Shown: positions 17,477 to 26,017 of the stretch, piece by piece | How positions within the stretch are numbered: the stretch's first letter is position 1 | How the letters are laid out: each line of letters opens with the position of its first letter | NCBI GenBank assembly: GCA_014879845.1 | Contig: JACSRI010000122.1 | Location: 26,369-90,368 of the forward strand | DNA from: Opitutaceae bacterium | Lineage (GTDB): Bacteria; Verrucomicrobiota; Verrucomicrobiia; Opitutales; Opitutaceae | Direction: 5' to 3' | Length of the DNA: 64,000 nucleotides | Notes under the pieces: generated by a model | What the model saw: the letters and a program-made list of their open reading frames with translations, nothing else | Database searches by the model: none | What the model was told of the DNA's origin: nothing | Position numbers and translations under genes: made by a program

Positions 17477-18346
17477 TCAGATATTGCGGGCGAGCGACGG
17501 GTCGGCTGGCGCCCCCGGGTTCGCGATGGCGAGCTCCTCGATCAGCTCGCGCTTGATGTCGGCGAACGCATGGCTCACGCGATCCCGCGGACGCGAAAGA
17601 TTGACCTTGAGGATCTTCTTGATGCGGCCCGGTCGGCGATCGAGGATGACGATGCGGTCGGAGAGATAGATCGCCTCCTCGACGTCGTGCGTGACGAGGA
17701 TGTTCGAGATGCCTTCGGTCTTCCAGATGCGCAGGATCTCCTCCTGGAGATTGATGCGCGTGATGGCATCGAGCGCACCCAGCGGCTCGTCGAGCAGCAG
17801 GATCTCCGGACGGTTGACCAGCCCGCGGGCGATCGCCACGCGCTGGGCCATGCCTCCAGAGAGCTGATACGGGTAGACCTTTTCGAACCCGTTCAAGCCG
17901 ACGAGATCGAGATGCTCCTGCACGACCCGCTTCCGGTCCACCTTGCTCAACGGCGAATTCTGCAGGCCGAGGCCCACGTTGTCCTCCACCGTCAACCAGG
18001 GCAGAAGACGATGATCCTGGAAGACCACGCCCCGATCGAGACTCGTCCCGCGAACCGGCTCGTCGCCGAGCAAGATCTCGCCCCGATAGTCGTCGTCCAG
18101 CCCGACGATTAACCGCAACAGCGTGGATTTTCCGCAACCGCTGGCGCCCAGGATGCTGACGAATTCGCCCGGGTGGACGGTGAACGAGACGTCGTCGAGA
18201 ACGTGCAGCGGCTCCTCGTCGACCTCGAAATACTTCGTCACATTGCGGATGTGGAGCGCACGGCGACGCTTCACAAGGGGCGCTGCGCCGCTGTCGTGAA
18301 TTGAGGCTCCGGCTGGCGCTTGTGGAGAGTCTGCAAGTACGCTCAT
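17477..18346 (-). CDS. Sulfonate/taurine/nitrate-type ABC transporter ATP-binding protein
   Basis: The 289-residue ATPase has Walker A GASGCGKSTLLRL, Q-loop VVFQDHRLLPW, signature LSGGMAQRVAIARGL and Walker B ILLLDEPLGALD, followed by LVTHDVEEA. The overall pattern matches SsuB/TauB/NrtD. It starts 4 bp after the last of the six DszB-like genes and serves the permease at 25142 and the binding protein at 26018, although those genes are 7 kb away in the same array. Import of alkyl- or arylsulfonates is the best guess. Confidence 0.9.
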   Translation of the reverse strand: MSVLADSPQAPAGASIHDSGAAPLVKRRRALHIRNVTKYFEVDEEPLHVLDDVSFTVHPGEFVSILGASGCGKSTLLRLIVGLDDDYRGEILLGDEPVRGTSLDRGVVFQDHRLLPWLTVEDNVGLGLQNSPLSKVDRKRVVQEHLDLVGLNGFEKVYPYQLSGGMAQRVAIARGLVNRPEILLLDEPLGALDAITRINLQEEILRIWKTEGISNILVTHDVEEAIYLSDRIVILDRRPGRIKKILKVNLSRPRDRVSHAFADIKRELIEELAIANPGAPADPSLARNI

Positions 18347-18350
18347 CAGC

Positions 18351-19424
18351 TCAAAGTCCCTTGAGAGCTTCCGCGAGGAAGCTGTGATCCGCCCACTGGT
18401 TCACATCGAAGTCGTTCTTGATGTAGCCGTGGGAGAGGAGGAAGTTCTTCTCGATCGTCAGGCCGGCGAGATTCTGGGCCGAGAGATTCGGGACGAGATC
18501 GTAGTTGGGCAACGCGGCCCGGATTTGGCACGTCGCCGGATAGACGGTCACGCGACGGAAGATGTCGGCCGCGGCGGCGGGATGCGCATTGATCCACCGG
18601 CCGGCACGGATGGCAGCGCGCAAGAAGGCGACCACGATCTCAGGATGCTCATCGGCCAGCTCGGCGCTCACGGATATCGTGCGCGGCGAGTTGGCGATCT
18701 TGAGCGTCCAGTCGGGATGACGGTCGAGATCCTCGATGACCTTGAACTCGCCCGTCTTCTCCAGCCGGTGCGCGACGCCGACCGAATAGTCGAAGATCGC
18801 ATCCACCTTCCCATCACGAAGAGCCTGCGCCTCGAGGGACCAGCCGTCGACCGGACGCTGCGCCCACAGCTCGGCGGGCTTTTGCGCGGGGTTGCCGGTG
18901 TGGTCGTCGTCGTCGTCGATGTCGACGATCTGCACGTCCTTGCGGCTCAGGCCGTGGACGGCTAGCGTCTTCTCGATGCCATGCTCGGTCGTCGCGCGGC
19001 GATGGTCGATCTTGTCGGTGTTCAGACTGTGGTAGAGGGCGAAGCGCCGGCCCACCAGGTCTTCCACGCGATAGATTCCCGAGTCGACGCGCACGATGAT
19101 CTTGCCCGCGGGCTGAGCCTGCGTGAGACCGACCAGGCGTGTCTTGCGGATGTCAGCCTGCGCCCAGACGGCCGGGCTGTTGCCGCCATCGCGGATCAGG
19201 TTGTCCGAGCGATGGTCGAAGTGCCACTGCCACGTGCCGCTGCTGAGGAGCGAGCGCAGGTAGGTGGCTTTGGCGCCGACGCGGCGGTACTCTTCGTCGA
19301 GCCAGCCGAGCTCGACCGCGACGTTGGAGGCGACGAGCACTGGGCAGATCGTGTAGAGGGATTCGGTCACGCCGGAGGCGCCAGCGGCGGTGGCGGAGGA
19401 GGATTTCTGAAGGGTGGAACTCAT
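18351..19424 (-). CDS. DszB-like desulfinase paralogue 1 (cytoplasmic)
   Basis: This 357-residue protein has no signal peptide. It shows the DszB landmarks: Cys27 in YTICPV, His68 in WHFDH, Arg78 in LIRDGGN with the HF-x8-R-x-G-G-x-x-P spacing, the GRRFALY strand after an Arg-Val-Asp-Ser segment, and a C-terminal FDVNQWADHSFL that parallels LDQWAAPEFL of DszB. DszB cleaves aryl sulfinates to a phenol or arene plus sulfite using the equivalent Cys27, His60 and Arg70. Distinctive here is an acidic run (VDIDDDDDHTG) near residue 170 and loss of the AAP tripeptide. Automated annotation would probably call it an ABC substrate-binding protein. Confidence 0.75.
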   Translation of the reverse strand: MSSTLQKSSSATAAGASGVTESLYTICPVLVASNVAVELGWLDEEYRRVGAKATYLRSLLSSGTWQWHFDHRSDNLIRDGGNSPAVWAQADIRKTRLVGLTQAQPAGKIIVRVDSGIYRVEDLVGRRFALYHSLNTDKIDHRRATTEHGIEKTLAVHGLSRKDVQIVDIDDDDDHTGNPAQKPAELWAQRPVDGWSLEAQALRDGKVDAIFDYSVGVAHRLEKTGEFKVIEDLDRHPDWTLKIANSPRTISVSAELADEHPEIVVAFLRAAIRAGRWINAHPAAAADIFRRVTVYPATCQIRAALPNYDLVPNLSAQNLAGLTIEKNFLLSHGYIKNDFDVNQWADHSFLAEALKGL

Positions 19425-19461
19425 GGTGATGTGGTTCTCCAGGGTTGCGGTCTTGATACGC

Positions 19462-20559
19462 TCAGAGCGTGCCGAGCGAACGGTGAGCCTCCTCGAGGAA
19501 CTGCGGCGCGGCCCACTGGTTCACGTCAAAGTCTCGCTTCACGTAACCATGTGACCGCAGGAAGTCCTTCTCGATGGCGGTGGCCGCGAGGTTCTTGGCC
19601 GAAAGATTCGGGACAAAGTCCGCGTCTGCGATGGCGCGAGCGATCACGGCGGGTTGGTCGTAGAACGTCACGCGACGGAAGATGTCGACGGCAGCGGCGC
19701 GATTGGCGTTGATCCATCGGCCGGCGCGGATCGAGGCGCGGAGGAACGCGATCACAACCTCGGGATTCTGTTTGGCGAGCTGCGTGCTCACGGCGTTGGT
19801 GTAGGGCCCGTTGGCCACCTGAAGCGTCCAGTCCGGATGCAGACCGAGATCTTCGATGACCGTGAATTCGCCGGACTGCACCAGAGTCTCGGAGCGGCCG
19901 TGATTGGAGTAGAACGCATCGATGCGACCCTCGCGCACGGCGAGAACATCCTTGCCCGCGCCGTTGAAGCCGCGGCGCTCGTCGCGCAGCTGCGACCAGA
20001 TCTCGGCGGGCTTCGAGGCCTGCTTGAGGATCGCTGGCGAGTCGGCGTCCTCAAGGTCGACAATCTGCACGTCGCCGCGCTTGAGGCCGTTGATTTGAAG
20101 GGCGAGTTCGATACCGCGCTCGGCCGTGGCGCGATGGAAGTCGATCTTGCCCTTGTTGAGACTCTTGAAAAGGCCGATACGGCGGCCCTTCAGGTCGGCC
20201 ACGCGGCGAATGCCGGAGTCGGCGCGCACGAGGATCTGCCCGCCGGACTGCGCCCAAGTGAGACCGATGAGCGTGGTGTCCTCGAGATCCGCCTTCACCT
20301 GGATGGTCGGTATCGAGCCGCCGTCACGGAAGAGTGGATGCAGCGCGTGCGTGTAGTGCGGGAGCCAGCCGGCGTTTTCCGGGAGCGAGCGCAGGTAAGT
20401 AGCCTTGGCGCCGACGCGTCTGAACTCCTCGTCGAGCCAGCCGAGCTCCACCGCGACATTGGACGCGGAGAGAACCGGGCAGATCGTGTAGAAGGCCTCG
20501 GTGAGGCTGCGGGGCGCGGCGGTGGCGGATTGCGGTTTGCTTTCGAGAATGGCGCTCAT
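19462..20559 (-). CDS. DszB-like desulfinase paralogue 2 (cytoplasmic)
   Basis: This 365-residue paralogue lies 37 bp upstream of paralogue 1. Catalytic-type residues are Cys27 (YTICPV), His68 (PHYTH, with Tyr in place of the usual Phe) and Arg78 (LFRDGGS). It has a longer C-terminus (RSLGTL) than its neighbours and an N-terminal SLTEAFYTIC entry. The middle region (residues about 165-200, with LKQASKPAEIWSQ) is the most divergent between paralogues and is the likely specificity segment. No export signal. A different sulfinate preference from the neighbours is an inference. Confidence 0.75.
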   Translation of the reverse strand: MSAILESKPQSATAAPRSLTEAFYTICPVLSASNVAVELGWLDEEFRRVGAKATYLRSLPENAGWLPHYTHALHPLFRDGGSIPTIQVKADLEDTTLIGLTWAQSGGQILVRADSGIRRVADLKGRRIGLFKSLNKGKIDFHRATAERGIELALQINGLKRGDVQIVDLEDADSPAILKQASKPAEIWSQLRDERRGFNGAGKDVLAVREGRIDAFYSNHGRSETLVQSGEFTVIEDLGLHPDWTLQVANGPYTNAVSTQLAKQNPEVVIAFLRASIRAGRWINANRAAAVDIFRRVTFYDQPAVIARAIADADFVPNLSAKNLAATAIEKDFLRSHGYVKRDFDVNQWAAPQFLEEAHRSLGTL

Positions 20560-20603
20560 GGGCGTAGGAATGTGTTGTTTGTCTGTATGGTGCGGCGGCC
20601 GGC

Positions 20604-21677
20604 TCAGAGAGAGCGGATGGCCTCGTCGAGGAAGCGCGGGGCGGCCCAGGCCTTCACATCGAAGTCATTCTTGATATAGCCGTGCTTGAGGAGGAACTGC
20701 TTGGTGATCTCGATGCCGGCGAGGTTGCGCGGAGCGAGGTCGGGCAGGAAGTCGGTGTGCGCGATCGCCTTCGCCGTCTCCTCGACCGACGGATAGAAGG
20801 TCGTGCGGTGCAGGATCGTGGCGGCGGCCTCGCGGTTGGCGTTGATCCAGCGCGCGGCGCGCACGGCGGCGCGAGCGTAGGCGATGACGATCTCCGGCTG
20901 CTTCTGTGCGAGCTCGGTGTTGACCGTCAGCGCATACGGGCTGTTGTTGACCTGAAGCGTCCAGTCCGGATGGCGACCGAGGTCCTCGATGATCTTGTAT
21001 TGACCGGTCTGCACAAGGGAGAGCGCGCGACCATGGCTGGTGTAGAGCGCGTCGACCGTACCAGCGCGCACGGCGACGGCCTCGGGTCCAAGACGGCGGT
21101 CTTCGCTGCGGCTCGCCCAGACATCGGCCGGACGGGCTCCCCCACCCCAGGCTGTATCCGCCGCGTCAGACACATCGACGAGTTGGACGTCACTGTCCTT
21201 CAGGCCAGCGATATCGAGCGCGAGCAGGATGCCGCGGTGCGCGGTGGCGCGCCACCAGTCGACCTTGTTCGCGTTATTGCTCTTGTAGATGCCGAAGCGG
21301 CGGCCCTTGAGGTCGGCCACACGGTGGATGTTCGAGTCCGAACGCACGACGACATGCCCGCCCTGGCGCGACCAGGTCAACCCGACGAGCGTGGTGTCCG
21401 CGCGATCGGCCTTGGCCCAGATCGAGGGAATGTTACCGCCGTCGCGGAAGAGATTGGGATGCTCGTGGCTGAAATGCGGCAGGAAGTGCGCCTCGTCGCT
21501 CACGCTGAACAGGTAGTTGAGGCTGGCGCCGACCTTCTTCAGCTCCTCCTCGATCCACCCGAGTTCGAGCGCGACGTTCGACGCAGCGAAGACCGGGCAG
21601 ATGGTGTAGTGGACCGCGGTGAGCGCGGGCTGGGCGGACTTGGAGGAGGCAGGCTTGGCTTCGAGTGTGGTGGACAT
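20604..21677 (-). CDS. DszB-like desulfinase paralogue 3 (cytoplasmic)
   Basis: The start at ATG 21677 was chosen because it gives the family N-terminus (MSTTLEAKP) and leaves a normal gap to paralogue 4; the open frame extends to 21758. The 357 residues carry Cys27 (YTICPV), His68 (PHFSHEH) and Arg78 (LFRDGGNIPSIWAKA). The variable middle includes DTAWGGGARPADVW. The C-terminus FDVKAWAAPRFL shares the KAWAAP variant with paralogue 6. Gap to paralogue 2 is 44 bp. Confidence 0.75.
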   Translation of the reverse strand: MSTTLEAKPASSKSAQPALTAVHYTICPVFAASNVALELGWIEEELKKVGASLNYLFSVSDEAHFLPHFSHEHPNLFRDGGNIPSIWAKADRADTTLVGLTWSRQGGHVVVRSDSNIHRVADLKGRRFGIYKSNNANKVDWWRATAHRGILLALDIAGLKDSDVQLVDVSDAADTAWGGGARPADVWASRSEDRRLGPEAVAVRAGTVDALYTSHGRALSLVQTGQYKIIEDLGRHPDWTLQVNNSPYALTVNTELAQKQPEIVIAYARAAVRAARWINANREAAATILHRTTFYPSVEETAKAIAHTDFLPDLAPRNLAGIEITKQFLLKHGYIKNDFDVKAWAAPRFLDEAIRSL

Positions 21678-21712
21678 GGTGGTATGAGTATCTGCGGGTG
21701 GTTGACGGATGT

Positions 21713-22795
21713 TCAGAGCGACCGGAGGGCCTCGTCGAGGAAGCGGGGCGCGGCCCACTGCCCGATGTCGAAGTCGCGATCGATGTAGCCGTGCTCGAGA
21801 AGGAATCGTTTCTGGATCCCGAGACCGGCGATGTTTTGTATCGAGAGATTAGGCACAACATCGCCGAGCCTCGTGATGGCGGCGGCGATGGAGGGGGCAT
21901 CCGGGTAGATGAACGCCACGCGGCTGAGGATCTCGGCCGCGGCGTCCGGGTGGGCATTGGCCCAGCGACCGGCGCGGATCGCCGCGCGGAGGTAGGCGAC
22001 AACCACCTCCGGATGTTCGTTGGCGAACTGCGTGTTGACCGTCAGCGTCAACGGGCTGTTGGCCACGCGCACGGTCCAATCCGGATGAAGATCGAGATCT
22101 TCGATCACCGTATAGTCTCCGGTCGCCTCGAGCAGCCGCGAGCGGGAAGGATAGGTGAAGATGGCATCGACGCGGCGCTCGGCCAGCGCCTGGACATCCG
22201 TCGCGGCGAAACGATCCACGCCCGACTTGAACGTCTCTGCCGGGTTGCTCCCCTTCGGAAAACGGGTCGATGCATCCTCGGTATCATCGAGGTCGACGAA
22301 CTCGACGTCGTGGCGCGAGAGACCGTGCAACGCCAGAGCCACGAGGTAGCCGCGCTCGGCAGTCGCGCGCCAGAAATCGACCTTGCCGCGATTGAGGCTT
22401 CGGTAGAGTCCAAGACGGCGTCCGCGCAGATCGGCCACGCGACGGATCTTGGAGTCCACGCGCACGACGATCTGGCCGGCCGGATTGGCCGCGGTCAGTC
22501 CGAGCAGCGTTGTATCCGTGATTCCGGACTTCGCCCAGATGGCGGGTATGTTGCCGCCGTCGCGGAAGAAGTTGTCCAGCTTGTGGCTAAAGTGCGGCAG
22601 CCAGCCGACACTGTCACCGAGCGCGCGCAGGTAGGTGAGGCTCGCGCCGGACTTCTTGATCTCCTCCTCGAGCCAGCCGAGCTCCACGGCGAGGTTGGAG
22701 GCGACGAGCACCGGGCAGATCGTGTAGCGCGCCTCGGTCACAGCATGGATGCGGATCGGCGCGGAGGCGAGTGGGCTTGCAGCGGATGAACTCAT
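21713..22795 (-). CDS. DszB-like desulfinase paralogue 4 (cytoplasmic)
   Basis: A 360-residue member with Cys27 (YTICPV), His68 (PHFSHKL) and Arg78 (FFRDGGNIPAIWAKS). The C-terminal motif is FDIGQWAAPRFLDEAL, the closest of the set to the DszB QWAAPEF sequence. The region near residues 175-200 (DTEDASTRFPKGSNP) differs from all neighbours. It has VPNLSIQNIAGLGIQ, where most others have LAG/LAA. The coding sequence ends 35 bp before paralogue 3 begins. Confidence 0.75.
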   Translation of the reverse strand: MSSSAASPLASAPIRIHAVTEARYTICPVLVASNLAVELGWLEEEIKKSGASLTYLRALGDSVGWLPHFSHKLDNFFRDGGNIPAIWAKSGITDTTLLGLTAANPAGQIVVRVDSKIRRVADLRGRRLGLYRSLNRGKVDFWRATAERGYLVALALHGLSRHDVEFVDLDDTEDASTRFPKGSNPAETFKSGVDRFAATDVQALAERRVDAIFTYPSRSRLLEATGDYTVIEDLDLHPDWTVRVANSPLTLTVNTQFANEHPEVVVAYLRAAIRAGRWANAHPDAAAEILSRVAFIYPDAPSIAAAITRLGDVVPNLSIQNIAGLGIQKRFLLEHGYIDRDFDIGQWAAPRFLDEALRSL

Positions 22796-22813
22796 GGTGA
22801 TGGCCTCAGGGAA

Positions 22814-23893
22814 TCAGAGCGTACGAACCGCCTCCTCGAGGAAGCGGCGGTCGATCCACTGGTTCAGGTCGAAGTCGTTCTTGATGTAGCCGTGCGAGAG
22901 GAGGAACTGCTTCTCCAGCTCGATGGCGGCGAGATTCCGCGGCTCGAAGTTGTGCAGGAAATCGACCTCGGCGATGGCCCGGGCTGTATCCGCCGTGCTG
23001 GGAAGGTAGGTTGTGCGGTGGAACAACTCCGCCGCCGCCTCGCGGTTCTTGTTGATCCAGCGCGCGGCGCGCACCGCTGCTCGCAGGTAGGCCACGACGA
23101 TCTCCGGATGCTCGTCGGCCAGAGTCTCGCTGACGGTGAGCACATACGGGCTGTTGGCGCTTTGCAGCGTCCAGTCGGGCAGGCGGGAGAAATCCGTGAT
23201 GACGGTGTAGCGCCCCGTGCGCTCCAAACCCGTCGCGAGCCCGAAGTTGGAGAAGATCGCATCGGCCAGGCCGGCCTCGAGGAACGGAATCTCCGGCGCC
23301 CAGGACGGCGCGTTCTGAACGCGATGTTGGCGCAAGCTCTCACCGGGATTGGCGGCCGTGCCGAAACGCCGCGGATCGTCCTCGGCCACGGCGTCGACGA
23401 TCTCAACATCGGCGCGAGTCAGGCCACCGAGTGAAAGCACCGCCTCGAGGGCGCGCTCGGAGTTCGCGCGCCACCAGTCCACCTTGCCCTCGATGCGACT
23501 GGCGGGCAGCGCGAAACGCCGGCCCTTGAGTTGCGCGAGGGTATGAATTCCGGAATCGGCGCGGACGACGATCTGCCCACCAGAGTGAAACGACGTGGTG
23601 CCGATCAGTCGCGTCTTCGCCACATCGGCGCGCGCCCAGATCGGCGGTACGAGGCCGCCGTCGCGCACGAGATTGTCGAGCCGATGGCTGAAATGTGCGA
23701 GGTGGACCTGGGGATCCTCGATCGAGCGCAGGTAGCGCAGGCTCGCACCGACCTTGCGCAGCTCCTCCTCGATCCAGCCGAGCTGCAGGGCGACGTGCGA
23801 GGACACGTAGACCGAACAGATCGTGTAGGCGACCTCGGTCAAGCGTGCCGGCTTGCCCTCAACAAGCTGCGGGGACGTGGCGATCGAACTCAC
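22814..23893 (-). CDS. DszB-like desulfinase paralogue 5 (cytoplasmic, GTG start)
   Basis: This 359-residue member begins with GTG (MSSIATSPQ). It is the most divergent at the active site: the Cys26 motif is YTICSV instead of YTICPV, and the sequence after Arg77 is RDGGLVPPIWARA. His67 is in AHFSHRL. Other differences are LPASRIEGKVDWW in place of the usual 'Y/SKSxNxxKVD' and a C-terminal LNQWIDRRFL lacking AAP. It may have a different substrate. Gap to paralogue 4 is 18 bp. Confidence 0.72.
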   Translation of the reverse strand: MSSIATSPQLVEGKPARLTEVAYTICSVYVSSHVALQLGWIEEELRKVGASLRYLRSIEDPQVHLAHFSHRLDNLVRDGGLVPPIWARADVAKTRLIGTTSFHSGGQIVVRADSGIHTLAQLKGRRFALPASRIEGKVDWWRANSERALEAVLSLGGLTRADVEIVDAVAEDDPRRFGTAANPGESLRQHRVQNAPSWAPEIPFLEAGLADAIFSNFGLATGLERTGRYTVITDFSRLPDWTLQSANSPYVLTVSETLADEHPEIVVAYLRAAVRAARWINKNREAAAELFHRTTYLPSTADTARAIAEVDFLHNFEPRNLAAIELEKQFLLSHGYIKNDFDLNQWIDRRFLEEAVRTL

Positions 23894-23969
23894 GCTGGAT
23901 GTGCGTTTGTGGTGTCGTGAGGGCCGGGCGGCGACATGAGCCGCGCCCGGCCGTAGCGGTGCCTTGAAT

Positions 23970-25046
23970 TCAGCTCAGCGAACGTGCCGCTTGCTCAAGG
24001 AGCTCGGGGGCGGCCCACGCCTTCACATCGAAGTCGCGCTTGATGTAGCCGTGCGAGAGGAGGAACTGCTTCTCCACCTCGATCCCGGCGAGATTGCGCG
24101 GCGAGAGATTGTGAATGAAGTCGATCTTCTCGATCGCGCGGGCCACGTCGGCCACTGTCGGGTAGTAGGTCACCCGGTGGAGGATCTCGGCGGCGGCGGC
24201 GCGGTTGGCATTGACCCACTTGCCCGCACGCAGCGAGGCGCGGAGGAAAGCGACGACGAGCTCGGGATGCTGGTCGGCGAAGTCCGAGTTCACCGTCAGC
24301 GCCCAGGGACTGTTGGCGACCTGAAGCGTCCAGTCAGGATGGCGCTCGAGATCCTCGATCGACTTGAAGAGTCCCGTCCGTTCGAGCGCGATGGCGCGAC
24401 CGAAGCTGCTGTAGACTGCATCGACCTTACCATCCTTGAGTGCCTGGACCTCGGGCGTGAAGGAGAGATCCTCACGCCGGCGCGTCGTCCAGAGGTCGGC
24501 GGGCTTGGTGGCGTTGCCAAGACCGACATTGTCAGGATGGGCGACATCCTGGATCTGGACATCGGCGCGCGAGAGACCGGAGAGGCCGAGGGCGACCTCG
24601 ATTGAGCGCTCGCTCGTGCCGCGCCACCAGTCGACCTTCTCCGCGTTCTGACTCTTCGAGAGACCGATCTTGCGGCCCTTGAGGTCGGCCACGCGGTGCA
24701 GACCGGAGTCGGCGCGCACAAGGATGCGGCCGCCTGCCGGCGACCAGGTGAGCCCGATCAGGCGGGTATCCGCTTGATCAGCCTTCGCCCAGATCGACGG
24801 GATGTTGCCGCCATCACGGAAGAGATTGTCGAGCTTGTGACTGAAGTGCGGCAACCAGCCGATCTCGGGTGAGAGCGAGCGCAGGTATTTGAGGCTGCCG
24901 CCGGACTTCTTCAGTTCCTCGTCGAGCCAACCGAGTTCGACGGCGACATGGGAGGCGACGAAGACCGGGCAGATGGTGTAGACGACTTCAGTGAGTGCCT
25001 TGGCGGAAGATTGTTGGGAAACGGGATTTTCGAGTGTGGTGCTCAT
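23970..25046 (-). CDS. DszB-like desulfinase paralogue 6 (cytoplasmic)
   Basis: First of the six in transcription order. The 358-residue protein starts at ATG 25046 (MSTTLENPVSQQSS); the open frame further upstream is a shadow of the permease gene. It has Cys26 (YTICPV), His67 (PHFSHKL) and Arg77 (LFRDGGNIPSIWAKA), which are nearly identical to paralogue 3 in this stretch. The variable middle contains DNVGLGNATKPADLW and the C-terminus FDVKAWAAPELL. It lies 95 bp downstream of the permease stop. Confidence 0.75.
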   Translation of the reverse strand: MSTTLENPVSQQSSAKALTEVVYTICPVFVASHVAVELGWLDEELKKSGGSLKYLRSLSPEIGWLPHFSHKLDNLFRDGGNIPSIWAKADQADTRLIGLTWSPAGGRILVRADSGLHRVADLKGRKIGLSKSQNAEKVDWWRGTSERSIEVALGLSGLSRADVQIQDVAHPDNVGLGNATKPADLWTTRRREDLSFTPEVQALKDGKVDAVYSSFGRAIALERTGLFKSIEDLERHPDWTLQVANSPWALTVNSDFADQHPELVVAFLRASLRAGKWVNANRAAAAEILHRVTYYPTVADVARAIEKIDFIHNLSPRNLAGIEVEKQFLLSHGYIKRDFDVKAWAAPELLEQAARSLS

Positions 25047-25141
25047 GGTACTACGGGTTGACGATGGATGGGAAAGCCGGGCGTGCCGGCAGGGAGAGAG
25101 AGTCGAGGCGCGGTTGTTCGCCCGTGCCTCGAAGAGACGGC

Positions 25142-25987
25142 TCAGCCGGTGTAACCCTGCTTCCAGCGCAGGAGGTGGCGTTCGAGCCGGCGAAGACCGC
25201 GATCCAGAAGCAGGCCGAACGCGGCGATGATGAAGATCGCGACAAACATCTGGTCGGTGAAGAGGAGGTCCTGCGAACGCTGGATCAGGTAGCCCAGGCC
25301 GGCGTGGCCGGAAATGAGTTCCGCCGCGACGACGAGCGCCCACGACAGGCCGAGACCGTAGCGCACACCCACGAGGACCGAGGGCAACGCGCCCGGCAGG
25401 ATGATCTTCCGCACGAACTGCCAGCGGGTGAGCTTCAGCACCTTGCCGACCTCGACGTGCTCCTTCTGCACACCGCGGATGCCCTGCACCGTGTTGAGGA
25501 AGATAGGGAAGAAAACCGCCTTGGAGATGACGATGATCTTGGCCAGATCGCCCACGCCGGCCCAAAGGATCACAAACGGGATCAGGGCGAGCGGCGGCAC
25601 GGCGCGAATGGCGTCGAGCGTCGGCGCGACGAAGTTTTCGAAACGCCGCGCAAGTCCCGCATACGAGCCCAGGGCAAGTCCAAAGACCGATCCCCAGACA
25701 AAGCCTTGCAGAACGATGCGCAGGCTCGTCCAGAAGTCATTCAGGAGAAGCCCCTCGGCGAACATGTCCACGCCAGTGTCCCAAACCCTGAACGGCGACG
25801 GCAGCAGGATCGGGGGAACCCACTCCTGCAGCGTCGCCACATACCAGAGGCCGAAGATAGCGACGGGAAGGATAACTGCGGCGAATTTGCTGAAATCGAA
25901 ACGGAAGCGCCGCGCGCGACGCCGGGCTGGCACGGGACGGTCAGCCGGGAGAGTGCTGTCGAGTGTCGTGGACGAAGTATTGCTCAT
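25142..25987 (-). CDS. Sulfonate/taurine/nitrate-type ABC transporter permease
   Basis: The 281-residue permease has an Arg-rich cytosolic N-terminus and about six helices, starting with FAAVILPVAIFGLWYVATL. The EAA-like loop GVQKEHVEVGKVLKLTRWQ and the preceding AVPPLALIPFVILWAGVGD are typical of SsuC/TauC. It lies between the periplasmic binding protein gene and the first DszB-like gene and should form the inner-membrane channel energised by the ATPase at 17477. Confidence 0.9.
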   Translation of the reverse strand: MSNTSSTTLDSTLPADRPVPARRRARRFRFDFSKFAAVILPVAIFGLWYVATLQEWVPPILLPSPFRVWDTGVDMFAEGLLLNDFWTSLRIVLQGFVWGSVFGLALGSYAGLARRFENFVAPTLDAIRAVPPLALIPFVILWAGVGDLAKIIVISKAVFFPIFLNTVQGIRGVQKEHVEVGKVLKLTRWQFVRKIILPGALPSVLVGVRYGLGLSWALVVAAELISGHAGLGYLIQRSQDLLFTDQMFVAIFIIAAFGLLLDRGLRRLERHLLRWKQGYTG

Positions 25988-26017
25988 GGTAAGGCGTGCG
26001 CGCGGCGCGTGTCGGAA

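Noticed and set aside
18351..25046. Six periplasmic ABC substrate-binding proteins
   Set aside because: None has a signal peptide, and all keep the Cys/His/Arg set and spacing of DszB. Only the protein at 26018 has an export signal.
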